Source: Microbacterium sp. (GTDB lineage Bacteria; Actinomycetota; Actinomycetes; Actinomycetales; Microbacteriaceae). Taken from it: a stretch of DNA of 64,000 nt. A program made the position numbers and the translations under genes. Below the pieces are notes generated by a model. The model saw only the letters and a list, made by a program, of their open reading frames with translations, ran no database searches and had not been told where the DNA came from. The stretch covers positions 33,748 through 97,747 of the forward strand of contig JAPSKH010000006.1 in assembly GCA_031177765.1 (NCBI GenBank), given 5' to 3'. This document shows positions 17,320 to 25,284 of the stretch, piece after piece (positions within the stretch are counted from its first letter, which is position 1; every line of letters begins with the position of its first letter).

Positions 17320-18742
17320 GTCGCCCTCTGTCGAGCACGTGGGCGCTTGCTTTCGCGCGCCGACGCGGCCGGCCGACGAGCGACGCGATGATCCCCAGGA
17401 CGGCGAACCCCAGCGGCACGAGCAGCGCGGCGCGGTACGCATCGATCGGCTCGAGCGCGGCCGCGATCGTCAGCGCCGCGCTCGTCGCCGCCAGACCCAG
17501 CGCCGCGCCGAACTGGAAGAACGTGTAGAGGATGCCGCTCGTGAGCCCTTGATCCTCGTCGGCCACGCCGTCCGTCGCCGCAATCGTCAGCGGCCCGTAC
17601 GCGAGCGTGAACGCCAGACCCAGCGCGAGGAAGCTCGGGAACATGAGCGCATACGTCCAGTCCGGCGCCACAGGCAGGAAGAGCAGATAGGAGAGGGCGG
17701 CGAACCCCAGCCCTCCCACCGCCACCGGCCAGGTCCCGAACCGGGCGACGAGCCGGGGAGTCACCGTCGGGGCGAGAACGGCATCGATCGCGAGCACCAC
17801 CATCGCGAGCGCCGTCTGCAGGGCGGTCCACCCTCGCAGCTCCTGCAGGTACAGCACCACGATGAACTGGAAGCCCATGAACCCCGCGGCGAGGGACCCC
17901 GCGCCGACGTAGGCGCGCAGGAGCGCGCGTGAGCGGAGGAACGTCGTCGGAATCAGCGGTGCGCGGCTCCGGCGCTGACGCAGGCCGAACATCAGCAGGG
18001 CGGCGACCGCTCCCGCCGCGGCCCATACCGCGGCGGCGGCACCATGCGACGCCTGCTCGACAGCCAGGACCGTCAGGACGATCCCGGCCGTCAGCGACAC
18101 TGCGCCGGCGGCATCCACCGGGACGTCGGTCCTGTCCCCGGGATCGCGGGGAAGAAGCGCGAGCGCGCCCACGAGGATCACGGCGCCGAGCACCACCGGC
18201 GCAAAGAACACCCAGCGCCAGCCGATCGCCGTGAGCAGGCCACCCGCCACCAGGCCCAGCGAGAAGCCGGCGGCGCCGATTCCGGAATAGATGAGCACGG
18301 CTCGATTGCGGGCGGCGCCCTCGGCGAAGCTCGTCGTGATGATGGCAAGTCCGGCGGGCATCATGAACGCCGCTGCGACCCCCGTGGCGAAGCGCGCGAG
18401 CACCAGCATCCAGCCCTCTCCCGCGACCCCGCCGGCCAGCGAGAACGCGATGAACACCGCGAGAGCGACGAGGAAGACCCGCCGCCGGCCGAGCCGATCG
18501 CCGAGCCGGCCGCCGAGGATCATGAACCCGCCGTACGCGATGACGTACGCACTCAGGATCCACTGGAGCTGCGTCGTGCCCAATCCGAGATCAGCGCGGA
18601 TGACGGGGAGCGCGACGTTGAACATCGCGACGTCGATGCCCTCGAGGAAAGCGGCGCCGCAGAGCGTGATCAGCAGCAGGATGCCGCGTCCACGCAGCGA
18701 TACGCCGGGCGAGACGAGTGGGACGGTGTCGGTGCTGGGCAC
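17309..18742 (-). CDS. MFS exporter, DHA2 (14-helix) type
   Basis: A 477-residue transporter related to QacA/EmrB-type proton-driven drug exporters, with about fourteen hydrophobic segments. Helix 1 carries FLEGIDVAMFNVALPVI (motif D1-like) and the first loop has GGRLGDRLGRRR (motif A). A strong GGAGGAG stands before the GTG start. It is divergent from an HxlR regulator, the usual arrangement for a locally controlled exporter. Its end overlaps the LPATG gene end by 11 bases. Confidence 0.88.
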   Translation of the reverse strand: MPSTDTVPLVSPGVSLRGRGILLLITLCGAAFLEGIDVAMFNVALPVIRADLGLGTTQLQWILSAYVIAYGGFMILGGRLGDRLGRRRVFLVALAVFIAFSLAGGVAGEGWMLVLARFATGVAAAFMMPAGLAIITTSFAEGAARNRAVLIYSGIGAAGFSLGLVAGGLLTAIGWRWVFFAPVVLGAVILVGALALLPRDPGDRTDVPVDAAGAVSLTAGIVLTVLAVEQASHGAAAAVWAAAGAVAALLMFGLRQRRSRAPLIPTTFLRSRALLRAYVGAGSLAAGFMGFQFIVVLYLQELRGWTALQTALAMVVLAIDAVLAPTVTPRLVARFGTWPVAVGGLGFAALSYLLFLPVAPDWTYALMFPSFLALGLAFTLAYGPLTIAATDGVADEDQGLTSGILYTFFQFGAALGLAATSAALTIAAALEPIDAYRAALLVPLGFAVLGIIASLVGRPRRRAKASAHVLDRGRLSP

Positions 18743-18771
18743 GGTGCTCCTCCGGAACTCGGTTACTTCTT

Positions 18772-18794
18772 GTGCGTGACAGCATCGTGCGTCA
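18772..18794. promoter_or_regulatory. Possible HxlR operator
   Basis: Between the divergent starts, GTGCGTGAC (18772-18780) is repeated as GTGCGTCAT (18787-18795), and TGAC/GTCA also form a short inverted repeat. HxlR proteins bind such short repeats in divergent promoters; the assignment is by position. Confidence 0.25.
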
Positions 18795-18804
18795 TCATTG
18801 CGGC

Positions 18805-19230
18805 ATGGCGGAAGTACGCACTTCGGAGTACCTCGGTTCCTGCCAGGTCACCGACATGCTGAACGATCCCTTCCAGTGGGACGCGCGCGAGGACTGCGAA
18901 GTGCGGCAGATCCTCGACCGGATCGCCGACAAGTGGTCGCTGCTGGTGATGGCCCTGCTCGAGAACGGCACCCTGCGGTTCACCGAGCTGCTGCGACTCG
19001 TCGACGGCGTGAGCCAGCGCATGCTGACAGTGACGCTCCGGCAGCTGGAGCGGGACGGCCTGGTGTCACGGACGGTGCATCCGGTGGTTCCGCCGCGCGT
19101 GGAGTACTCGCTGACCGAGCTCGGCCGCAGCCTCAACACGACCGTTCTCGCGCTGGTGTCGTGGACCGAAGCCCATCAGGCCGACATCGCTGCGGCACGT
19201 GCGCGGTATGACGGCGCGGTCGCGTCGTGA
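18805..19230 (+). CDS. HxlR-family transcriptional regulator
   Basis: A 141-residue winged-helix regulator. HxlR hallmarks are the cysteine in REDCEVRQIL, the RIADKWSLLVMALL helix, LRFTELLRLVDGVSQRMLTVTLRQLERDGLV (recognition helix) and PPRVEYSLTELGRSL (wing). These usually respond to electrophiles or drugs through the cysteine. It is divergent from the MFS exporter and probably represses it. ATG at 18805 is chosen; a second ATG at 18856 is possible. Confidence 0.85.
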   Translation: MAEVRTSEYLGSCQVTDMLNDPFQWDAREDCEVRQILDRIADKWSLLVMALLENGTLRFTELLRLVDGVSQRMLTVTLRQLERDGLVSRTVHPVVPPRVEYSLTELGRSLNTTVLALVSWTEAHQADIAAARARYDGAVAS

Positions 19231-19231
19231 G

Positions 19232-19771
19232 CTAGGGAACCGGATGGTCGACGATCGCCGACTCCAGGCTGCGCCCGTTCAGGTCCAGGTAGATCCGGCG
19301 CTCCGTGATCGACAGGACCATGGTGTTGCGGCGCCCCAGCACGCTCGTCGCCGCATCCACGAACCCCGGATCGAAGCTGTGCAGCGTGATCTCGTCGGAG
19401 CGATGGATCCGCTTGCCGGACCACAGCGCCGCCACCTTGGCCGGGTGGCGATGGGTGTACACCGCGACGCGCTCGGACTGCATGCTGCCATGGTGCAGAC
19501 GTGACGCATCCGGAGCGCCCACCTCGATCCACGCGGTGATCCGCCCTGTGCGATCGCGCACGAGGACGGCCGGCTCGTCGGTCGTCGAGATGCCCTCGCT
19601 GAAGGCGATGCCCTCTTCGAACTCGAGGGCGTACGCGAGCACCCGGGTGATCAGGAACGCATCGGTCTCGGACGGATGCCGGGCGACGCGGAGCGACACG
19701 TCTTCGTAGACGCCCCGGTCGACGTCGGCCAACTGGAGCGCGAAGGTGAGGATCGTTGCACCGGCTGCCAC
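19232..19771 (-). CDS. yaeQ: YaeQ family protein
   Basis: A 179-residue YaeQ-family protein, a compact protein with a PD-(D/E)XK nuclease-like fold in structural studies of the family. Matching blocks are LQLADVDRGVYEDVSLRVARH, PSETDAFLITRVLAYALEF, GISTTDEPAVLVRD and ITAWIEVGAPDASRLH. Cellular function is unsettled. It sits tail-to-tail with the HxlR gene, one base apart. Confidence 0.9.
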   Translation of the reverse strand: MAAGATILTFALQLADVDRGVYEDVSLRVARHPSETDAFLITRVLAYALEFEEGIAFSEGISTTDEPAVLVRDRTGRITAWIEVGAPDASRLHHGSMQSERVAVYTHRHPAKVAALWSGKRIHRSDEITLHSFDPGFVDAATSVLGRRNTMVLSITERRIYLDLNGRSLESAIVDHPVP

Positions 19772-19827
19772 GGGATCCGAGCCTACGCGGCGCCGTCCGG
19801 GACCGACGAAGCGGCTGATCCGTCCCG

Positions 19828-20022
19828 TCAGGTGCGCGCGGCGTCGGCGTCGGTGCCGGCCTCGTCCTCGCCGGCGATCTGCTGCTCGGTGTGCTCGCGG
19901 ATCGTCTCGGCGTCGGCCTGAGTCGGCGCCTGCTCTGCGAGGTCCGCGCGGTCGCGGTTCGGGTCTCCCGAGTCCGCGTGCGTCGAGTCGGGTCCGGTGT
20001 TGGGGAATGCTTCGTGCGACAT
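19828..20022 (-). CDS. Small acidic protein, 64 residues
   Basis: I do not recognise this protein. It is hydrophilic and acidic, lacks hydrophobic segments, and is rich in Asp, Glu, Ala, Thr and Gln, so it is probably disordered. It has a good AAAGGAA ribosome-binding site before ATG at 20022, which is the main support that it is real. The frame extends upstream to 20136 without comparable composition. Confidence 0.55.
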   Translation of the reverse strand: MSHEAFPNTGPDSTHADSGDPNRDRADLAEQAPTQADAETIREHTEQQIAGEDEAGTDADAART

Positions 20023-20116
20023 GGAGTTCCTTTCGCTCTGCTCCATGCCACCATGCGGCCCGTCACCGGACGGCGCCGTTGACAACCGACCTGTCGTGTT
20101 GCATGCTTCGGGGCGG

Positions 20117-20944
20117 TCACGCCCGCAGGTAGGCATCCAGCAGCAAGGGCCCGCGGACGTCGCGGAAGGCGTCGATCAGCCGATCCACGGTCCGCCGACT
20201 CACCCCGGATGCCTGCACATCGTACGGACCCAGCTTCTCGAGCCTGCCCGTGCGCACGCGCACCACTTCCCACCGTGCGGCGCGCAGGGCGCGGTCCTTC
20301 CGGCGATCGGCTTCTTCCCGATTGCCGACATGTTCGAGACCGTGCCTTCCGGTGCTGTCGTATTCCACGGCGATGCGCAGCTCGGGCAGAAGGATGTCGG
20401 GCCAGACCTCCAGATGATCGAAGAATGGGCGGGCGATGCGCACGGGGTTGCAGCCGGTGGTGAGCGAGAGGCGCTCGAACAGCGCCGCCCGCAGCGCGGC
20501 CTCGGCGGCCGAGGCCGGCCGTGGCGCGCACTCGCTCGCGAAGGATGCCCCGGCGGGGAGATCGGGCGTCCGGGAGCAGAGCGCCACAGTCGAGGTCACG
20601 CGTTCGGCGCGTGGCAGCGCTCCGCTCCGCACGGCCGCCGGCTTCGCCAGGGCCGAGCAGTCGGGGCACCAATCGGAGCGTCGTCGTCCTCGCGCGGGTC
20701 GTGCGCGCTGTTCGGCGGGCGTCGCGACGAACGTGTGGCCGGCATCGCACTGCCACAGCAACAGCACGTCGGCGGCGGGCGGGATCTGGCTCAGCACGAT
20801 CCCGGCGTTGAGGTCGGGGTGATACTGCCGAATGAGGACCGGGTAGGACGCCCACGCCTCCCGATACGCGCCCACGGGATAGGGCACGTCGGCGCCCTTG
20901 GAGAACTGGCGGCGCGCCCACCACGCGAGTATCGGTTCCGCCAT
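20117..20944 (-). CDS. Zinc-ribbon protein with VSR/DUF559-like nuclease domain
   Basis: A 275-residue protein. Residues about 65-105 hold a zinc-ribbon pattern (WQCDAGHTF ... DWCPDCSAL). The C-terminal half has WPDILLPELRIAVEYDSTGRHGLEH followed by DRRKDRALRAARWEVVRVRTGRLEKL (shown in parts), the arrangement of PD-(D/E)XK enzymes of the VSR and DUF559 type. A DNA-cleaving or repair role is possible but no methylase or restriction subunit is nearby. ATG at 20944 fits; the frame opens 24 bases earlier at a GTG-type start. Confidence 0.65.
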   Translation of the reverse strand: MAEPILAWWARRQFSKGADVPYPVGAYREAWASYPVLIRQYHPDLNAGIVLSQIPPAADVLLLWQCDAGHTFVATPAEQRARPARGRRRSDWCPDCSALAKPAAVRSGALPRAERVTSTVALCSRTPDLPAGASFASECAPRPASAAEAALRAALFERLSLTTGCNPVRIARPFFDHLEVWPDILLPELRIAVEYDSTGRHGLEHVGNREEADRRKDRALRAARWEVVRVRTGRLEKLGPYDVQASGVSRRTVDRLIDAFRDVRGPLLLDAYLRA

Positions 20945-20976
20945 GGTCGGAACCGTAGCGCGGGCCACCTACACGG

Positions 20977-21558
20977 TCAGGGCTTCGGCCACTCGATGAG
21001 CAGGAGGCCCTGCTTGGTGTCGGCCAGCTTCACCCACCCGTCCCCGAAGAGGTAGGTCATGCCATAGCCGTCGTCGTCCGTCGCGATGCGGGTGTCGGGG
21101 CTCTCGGTGACGTACACGCCCTCGGGGGCCTGCTCGCGGATCCAGCCCTGGCTGATCAGCTCGGCCTGCGCCGGCTCGGCTTCCTCCGACGAGACCTGCG
21201 CCCATCCGAACATCTGACCGTGGTCGCCCGCGGGTCCGTCGAAGTCCGCCCACACGCACTGCAGCCCGTCCACGACCTCGAGGCTGCCGATGTAGAAGGG
21301 CTCCGCCTGCGACGTCCAGCCGAGGCTCTCGAAGTCGGCGACGACGGAAGGACCGATGAGCGTCTCGCACGTCGGATCGCCGGTCGACGCCGGTTCCGCG
21401 GTCGGCGTCGGCGTCGGCTCTGATTCAGGAGCCGTGGGAGCCGGCGCCGCCCGGGTCTGTTGCGGCTCGGCCTGCGGAGACCCGGAGCACGCGGTCAGGA
21501 GCGCGGCCGTCAGCATGACGAAGGCGACAGCGCCGGCGCGGAAGCGGAGAGCGGGCAT
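20977..21558 (-). CDS. Lipoprotein of unknown function
   Basis: A 193-residue predicted lipoprotein: MPALRFRAGAVAFVMLTAA then the lipobox LTAC, a Pro/Thr/Glu-rich linker (about 25-55) and a globular domain of about 135 residues with two cysteines (TCETL and LQCVWA) that probably form a disulfide. I do not recognise the domain. ATG at 21558 gives a clean signal peptide; a TTG at 21600 overlapping the hisN stop is an alternative. Probably co-transcribed with hisN. Confidence 0.75.
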   Translation of the reverse strand: MPALRFRAGAVAFVMLTAALLTACSGSPQAEPQQTRAAPAPTAPESEPTPTPTAEPASTGDPTCETLIGPSVVADFESLGWTSQAEPFYIGSLEVVDGLQCVWADFDGPAGDHGQMFGWAQVSSEEAEPAQAELISQGWIREQAPEGVYVTESPDTRIATDDDGYGMTYLFGDGWVKLADTKQGLLLIEWPKP

Positions 21559-21596
21559 CGGGGAACTCCGGGAAGGTCGGGGGAGGGAGACGGAGG

Positions 21597-22424
21597 TCAA
21601 GCGGAGTGGAGCAGGCGAAGGTACGAGTCATGCAGCACCCTGTTCGTGGCCAGGGAGGAGCGCTCCGACAGCGAGTCGCGGCCCTCGAACGAGGTGAAGC
21701 GCCCGCCGGCCTCCGTCACGATCGGAACGAGCGCGGCGATGTCGTACTCCTTCACGTCGAATTCGGCCACCAGTTCGAGGCGCCCTTCGGCCAGAAGCAT
21801 GTACGGCCACGCGTCGCCGTAGCCGCGATCACGCCAGACCGCCGCGGTGAGTCGCTCGAGCGCGTCGAGTCTTCCGGCATCCCGCCATTGCCCGATGCTC
21901 TGGAAGCTCACGCTCGAGTCCTCGATCCTGTCGATCGCCGAGACGGCGAGACGGCGCGGTGAGCCCGACGGTGTGTCCGTCCATGCGCCCAGACCGGTCG
22001 CGGCCCACCAGCGACGGCCGATCGCCGGCTGACTGGCGACGCCGACACGGGGAACGCCGTCGATCGCCAGGGCGATCAGGGTCGTCCACATCGGGATGCC
22101 CTTGAGGTAGTTCGCTGTGCCGTCGATCGGGTCGATGATCCACTGGCGGCGGGAGTCGCCGGTCACGCCGTACTCCTCGCCGAAGACGCCGTCGCCCGGG
22201 CGCTCGACCTCCAGCAGAGCGCGGATCGCGCGCTCGGTCGCCAGGTCCGCCTCGGTGACGTGCGTCGCGTCGGCCTTGGTGCGCACGTCCAGGTCGGCCG
22301 CGTCGAAGCGCGCCATGGAGGCCGCGTCGGCCGCATCGGCCAAGCGGAGCGCGAAGTCGAGGTCGTCCCGCAGATCCCCGTCGAACGGCGCGTCGAAAGG
22401 CGTCACGGGGGCGGGGGAGGTCAC
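21597..22424 (-). CDS. hisN: Histidinol-phosphatase, inositol-monophosphatase family
   Basis: A 275-residue metal-dependent phosphatase. Inositol-monophosphatase motifs are visible: FGEEYG (81-86), WIIDPIDGTANYLKG (95-108) with the metal-binding D98 and D101, and YGDAWPYMLLAEGRLEL near the C-terminus. The last motif and overall length match actinobacterial HisN, the final phosphatase step to histidinol, rather than inositol phosphatase proper. The GTG at 22424 has GGAG upstream. It diverges from the tRNA-Lys gene. Substrate assignment is by similarity only. Confidence 0.8.
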   Translation of the reverse strand: MTSPAPVTPFDAPFDGDLRDDLDFALRLADAADAASMARFDAADLDVRTKADATHVTEADLATERAIRALLEVERPGDGVFGEEYGVTGDSRRQWIIDPIDGTANYLKGIPMWTTLIALAIDGVPRVGVASQPAIGRRWWAATGLGAWTDTPSGSPRRLAVSAIDRIEDSSVSFQSIGQWRDAGRLDALERLTAAVWRDRGYGDAWPYMLLAEGRLELVAEFDVKEYDIAALVPIVTEAGGRFTSFEGRDSLSERSSLATNRVLHDSYLRLLHSA

Positions 22425-22517
22425 GCGCTCCAGGATAACCGCCGCGGGCGGCCTCGATTTCCGGTGGAGCAATCGTGATGCTAATGTTGACCCTCGGTTC
22501 GCCTCGTCGCAGACCAT

Positions 22518-22593
22518 GCGCCTCTAGCTCAATCGGCAGAGCAACTGACTCTTAATCAGTGGGTTCAGGGTTCAAGTCCCTGGGGGCGCACCA
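22518..22593 (+). tRNA. tRNA-Lys (anticodon CTT)
   Basis: Cloverleaf of 76 bases with encoded CCA. Acceptor GCGCCTC pairs with GGGGCGC (one G-U), the D-loop is AGCTCAATCGGCAGAGC, the anticodon stem ACTGA/TCAGT holds loop CTCTTAA with CTT at 22551-22553, and the T-arm is CAGGGTTCAAGTCCCTG. It reads AAG codons, the dominant lysine codon in this genome. Confidence 0.97.
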
Positions 22594-22599
22594 TCCGGG

Positions 22600-22632
22600 A
22601 AGGCCCCCTCCGCGTCCGTGCGAGGGGGCCTT
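22600..22632 (+). terminator. tRNA-Lys terminator
   Basis: AAGGCCCCCTC (22600-22610) pairs with GAGGGGGCCTT (22622-22632), an 11-base perfect stem seven bases after the tRNA CCA. The short T run is part of the 3' arm. Confidence 0.75.
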
Positions 22633-22655
22633 CGCCGTCACCGGCGTCCCAGCCG

Positions 22656-23438
22656 TCACGCGCAGATCAGGCGCGCATGCTCGCCGACCGACGACAGCAC
22701 CGGGCTTTCGTCGGCATCGGTGACGACGCCGGCGACGGCATCGAGCGGGAGTACGAGGAACGGCGAGGCCGCCCCGATCTTCTCCGAACTGGCCAGCACG
22801 AACGTCTCGGCGCTGCGCTCGGCGAAGGTGCGCTTGACGACGGCCTCGTCGTAGTCGCCGGTGGTCAGGCCGAACTCGGCGCTCACCCCCGTGACGCCCA
22901 TCAGGAAGAGATCGGCGTTGATGCCCATGGCCGACTCGACGGCTGCAGCTCCCGAGGCCACCACGGAATGGCGGAGGATGCGTCCTCCGATGAGCACCGC
23001 TTCGATGCGGGGCTTCGCGAGAATCTCCACGGCGACCGTCGGACTGTGCGTGACGACCGTGGCCACGAGGTCGTCCGGCAGCGCACGCGCGACACGAAGC
23101 GCCGTCGTGCCGCCGTCGAGCACGAAGGTCATGCCCGGCTGGATCAGCCTGGCAGCGGCTGCGGCGACGCGCGCCTTGCCGTCGATGTTCAGCGTGGCCC
23201 GCTCGTCGTACGTCGCCTGCGCAGCCGGCAGGGGGAGCGCGCCGCCGTAGACGCGCCGGCACAGCCCCGCAGCGGCGAGCTCTCGCAGATCTCGACGGAT
23301 CGTGTCCTCCGAGACGCCCAGCGTGCGCGCGGCATCTTTGGCGACGACCTTTCCTTCCCGGGTGAGCGTCGCAAGCAGCGCTTCCTTCCGCTCGGCGCTC
23401 AGCGCCCGTTCCTGTTCCTGCACACCATGAGCATACAT
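22656..23438 (-). CDS. DeoR-family transcriptional regulator
   Basis: A 260-residue regulator. The N-terminal helix-turn-helix (AERKEALLATLTREGKVVAKDAARTLGVSEDTIRRDLRELA, in parts) is the DeoR signature, followed by the sugar-phosphate sensor domain with VLDGGTTALRVARAL, VVTHSPTVAVEIL, GGRILRHSVV, DLFLMGVTGV and VLASSEKIG. Such proteins repress sugar or nucleoside genes and are released by a phosphorylated sugar. It is divergent from the DUF4406 gene, starts 22 bases apart. A GTG at 23423 is an alternative start. Confidence 0.85.
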   Translation of the reverse strand: MYAHGVQEQERALSAERKEALLATLTREGKVVAKDAARTLGVSEDTIRRDLRELAAAGLCRRVYGGALPLPAAQATYDERATLNIDGKARVAAAAARLIQPGMTFVLDGGTTALRVARALPDDLVATVVTHSPTVAVEILAKPRIEAVLIGGRILRHSVVASGAAAVESAMGINADLFLMGVTGVSAEFGLTTGDYDEAVVKRTFAERSAETFVLASSEKIGAASPFLVLPLDAVAGVVTDADESPVLSSVGEHARLICA

Positions 23439-23446
23439 CGTGTGAT

Positions 23447-23465
23447 AACGTGCAGAACCATGCAG
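23447..23465. promoter_or_regulatory. Operator-like repeat, copy 1
   Basis: AACGTGCAGAACCATGCAG has two TGCA cores exactly ten bases apart. It spans the start of the DUF4406 gene and lies beside the DeoR start. The same 19-base pattern recurs at 23854 (15 of 19 bases identical). Likely DeoR-regulator site. Confidence 0.4.
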
Positions 23466-23831
23466 AAACCGATGTTGATTCTCATCGCCGGCCCCTACCG
23501 GTCCGGCACCGACGACGACCGCGATCGGATGGCGGCGAACCTGCGGCGGCTCGAGGAGGCCGCCTGGCCGATCTTCGAGCGCGGGCACATCCCGATGATC
23601 GGCGAGTGGGTGGCCCTGCCGGTCCTCGAGAGCGCGGGGCACGACGTCCTCGACCCCTTCGCAGAGAGGGTCATGTATCCCACTGCGGAGCGGCTGCTGC
23701 AGCACTGCGACGCGGTGCTGCGCCTGCCGGGAGCGTCGCGGGGCGCCGACCAGGATGTCGCCCTCGCGCGCGAGCGGGGCATCCCGGTGTACACCTCGAT
23801 CGACGAGGTGCCGTCCTTCCAGGTCGCCTGA
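23460..23831 (+). CDS. DUF4406 / nucleoside 2-deoxyribosyltransferase-like protein
   Basis: A 123-residue protein with a fold expected to resemble nucleoside 2-deoxyribosyltransferases. Family blocks are MLILIAGPYRSGT, the AANLRRLEEAAWPIFERGHIP helix and strand (in parts), GEWVALP, AERLLQHCDAVLRLPGAS and GADQDVALARERGIPVY. ATG at 23460 or 23472. It is divergent from a DeoR-type regulator of a family that senses phosphorylated sugars, which fits a sugar or nucleoside substrate, but the reaction is not known. Confidence 0.75.
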   Translation: MQKPMLILIAGPYRSGTDDDRDRMAANLRRLEEAAWPIFERGHIPMIGEWVALPVLESAGHDVLDPFAERVMYPTAERLLQHCDAVLRLPGASRGADQDVALARERGIPVYTSIDEVPSFQVA

Positions 23832-23853
23832 GCGCGGTCGCCGTCGTCCGAAC

Positions 23854-23872
23854 AACGTGCAAGAACGTGCAG
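23854..23872. promoter_or_regulatory. Operator-like repeat, copy 2
   Basis: AACGTGCAAGAACGTGCAG, the second copy of the paired-TGCA pattern, with the same 10-base spacing. It lies just before the terminator of the DUF4406 gene and about 90 bases before the -35 of the ABC operon. Confidence 0.35.
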
Positions 23873-23899
23873 TCGCTCCCGGGTCGCCCGGGAGCGACT
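23871..23899 (+). terminator. Terminator after the DUF4406 gene
   Basis: AGTCGCTCCCGGG (23871-23883) and CCCGGGAGCGACT (23887-23899) form a perfect 13-base stem with a 3-base loop. No U tract follows. Confidence 0.65.
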
Positions 23900-23961
23900 G
23901 CGCGTGCGCGGGACGGCATCGCGGTCGGAGTACCGCGGGCTCACGGGGCTCGTGCGCCGAC

Positions 23962-24016
23962 TTGACCGCGAGCTGCCCGGTGTCTAGATTGCGAATACCT
24001 GAATCGGATCTCAGGT
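23962..24016 (+). promoter_or_regulatory. Sigma-70-type promoter with palindrome, ABC operon
   Basis: TTGACC (23962-23967), 17 bases, then TAGATT (23985-23990): the best housekeeping promoter in the window. Exactly at the expected start lies the inverted repeat ACCTGA (23997-24002) - 8 bases - TCAGGT (24011-24016), placed as an operator would be. The TetR regulator encoded in this operon is the obvious candidate to bind it. Confidence 0.6.
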
Positions 24017-24065
24017 CGGTCTGCCGAGAGGCACCCATCACCTTCCAATGGCGAAAGGCACGCAC

Positions 24066-25265
24066 ATGCGGGTTACGAAGAAGTTGCTCCTGGGCTCTGT
24101 GGCCGTCACGGCCGCTCTCGCGCTGGCGGCCTGCGCGCCGACGACGACACCGGGCGGCGAGTCCACCGAGGGCGAGGGACCGGCTGAGGTCACCGTCGGG
24201 GTGGTCACGAGCGAGTCCGGCCCGCTGGCCGGCTACGGCAAGCAGTACCTCGACGCCTTCAAGGTCGGTCTGGACTACGCCACCGACGGGACAGGCGAGG
24301 TCGACGGCACCGCCATCGCCGTGGAGTACCGCGACGATGCGGGAGACCCGGACAAGGCGGTGACGGCCGCGAAGGAGCTCATCGGCGAGGGCGTCAACAT
24401 CATCGCGGGCACCGCCTCTTCGGGCGTCGCGCTGGCCCTGGCCGAGCAGGCGGAGCAGAACAAGGTGCTCTACATCTCCGGCCCCGCCGCCGCCGACGCG
24501 ATCACCGGCATCAACGACTACACGTTCCGCTCCGGCCGCCAGAGCGCACAGGATGTCGCCACGGCGGGAACGTTCCTCGACGACATCGAGGGCAAGACGG
24601 TCACCGTCTTCGCGCAGGACAACGCGTTCGGTCAGGGCAACGTCGCCGCCGTCGAGGCCATCCTGGGCGGTCAGGGAGCCACGGTGAACTCCGTGCTGGT
24701 CGCGGAGGACGTCACCGAGTTCACGCCGTTCGCGCAGCAGGTGCTGGCGGGCGCTCCGGACCTCGTGTTCGTCGCGTGGGCAGGGGCGACGTCCGGCGCG
24801 ATGTGGCAGGCGATGAGCCAGCAGGGCGTGCTCGACGAGATCCCCGTGGTGACCGGTCTCGGCGACGCCGCGACGTTCGGTGCCTACGGCGAGGCCTCGG
24901 AGAAGATCAACTTCCTGAACCACTACTTCCCGGGCGCCCCCGACAACGAGATCAACACCGAGATGGTGGAGGCGATCGAGGCGGCCGGGGGCACGCCCGA
25001 CCTGTTCAGCCCGGACGGGTTCAACGCCGCGGTCATGATCGTCCACGCGATCAGGGAGGGCAAGGGCGACGTCGACGCGATGGTGTCGGCGCTGGAGGGC
25101 TTCGAGTTCGAGGGACCCAAGGGAACGATGACGGTGCGCGAGAGCGACCACGCCCTGCTGCAGGAGATGTACCAGGTCCGCCTCGTCGCCGACGGCGGCA
25201 CGTTCGTGCCGGAGCTCGTCGACACCGTCGCACCCGACGCGATCGCGCCGGCCGAGGCCGAGTGA
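24066..25265 (+). CDS. ABC transporter substrate-binding lipoprotein, HAAT family
   Basis: Extracellular receptor of a branched-chain-amino-acid/urea/carboxylate (HAAT) type importer, 399 residues. Signal peptide with lipobox LAAC, then the Leu/Ile/Val-binding fold (VTVGVVTSESGPLAGYGKQY, YRDDAGDPDKAVTAAKELI, GPAAADAITGINDYTFR). ATG at 24066 with AAAGG upstream; an upstream ATG at 24048 is less likely. First gene of a six-gene tight cluster whose next member is an acyl-CoA ligase, which argues for a carboxylic acid ligand rather than an amino acid. Confidence 0.88.
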   Translation: MRVTKKLLLGSVAVTAALALAACAPTTTPGGESTEGEGPAEVTVGVVTSESGPLAGYGKQYLDAFKVGLDYATDGTGEVDGTAIAVEYRDDAGDPDKAVTAAKELIGEGVNIIAGTASSGVALALAEQAEQNKVLYISGPAAADAITGINDYTFRSGRQSAQDVATAGTFLDDIEGKTVTVFAQDNAFGQGNVAAVEAILGGQGATVNSVLVAEDVTEFTPFAQQVLAGAPDLVFVAWAGATSGAMWQAMSQQGVLDEIPVVTGLGDAATFGAYGEASEKINFLNHYFPGAPDNEINTEMVEAIEAAGGTPDLFSPDGFNAAVMIVHAIREGKGDVDAMVSALEGFEFEGPKGTMTVRESDHALLQEMYQVRLVADGGTFVPELVDTVAPDAIAPAEAE

Positions 25266-25284
25266 ACCGGAGCTTCCGCCGACG

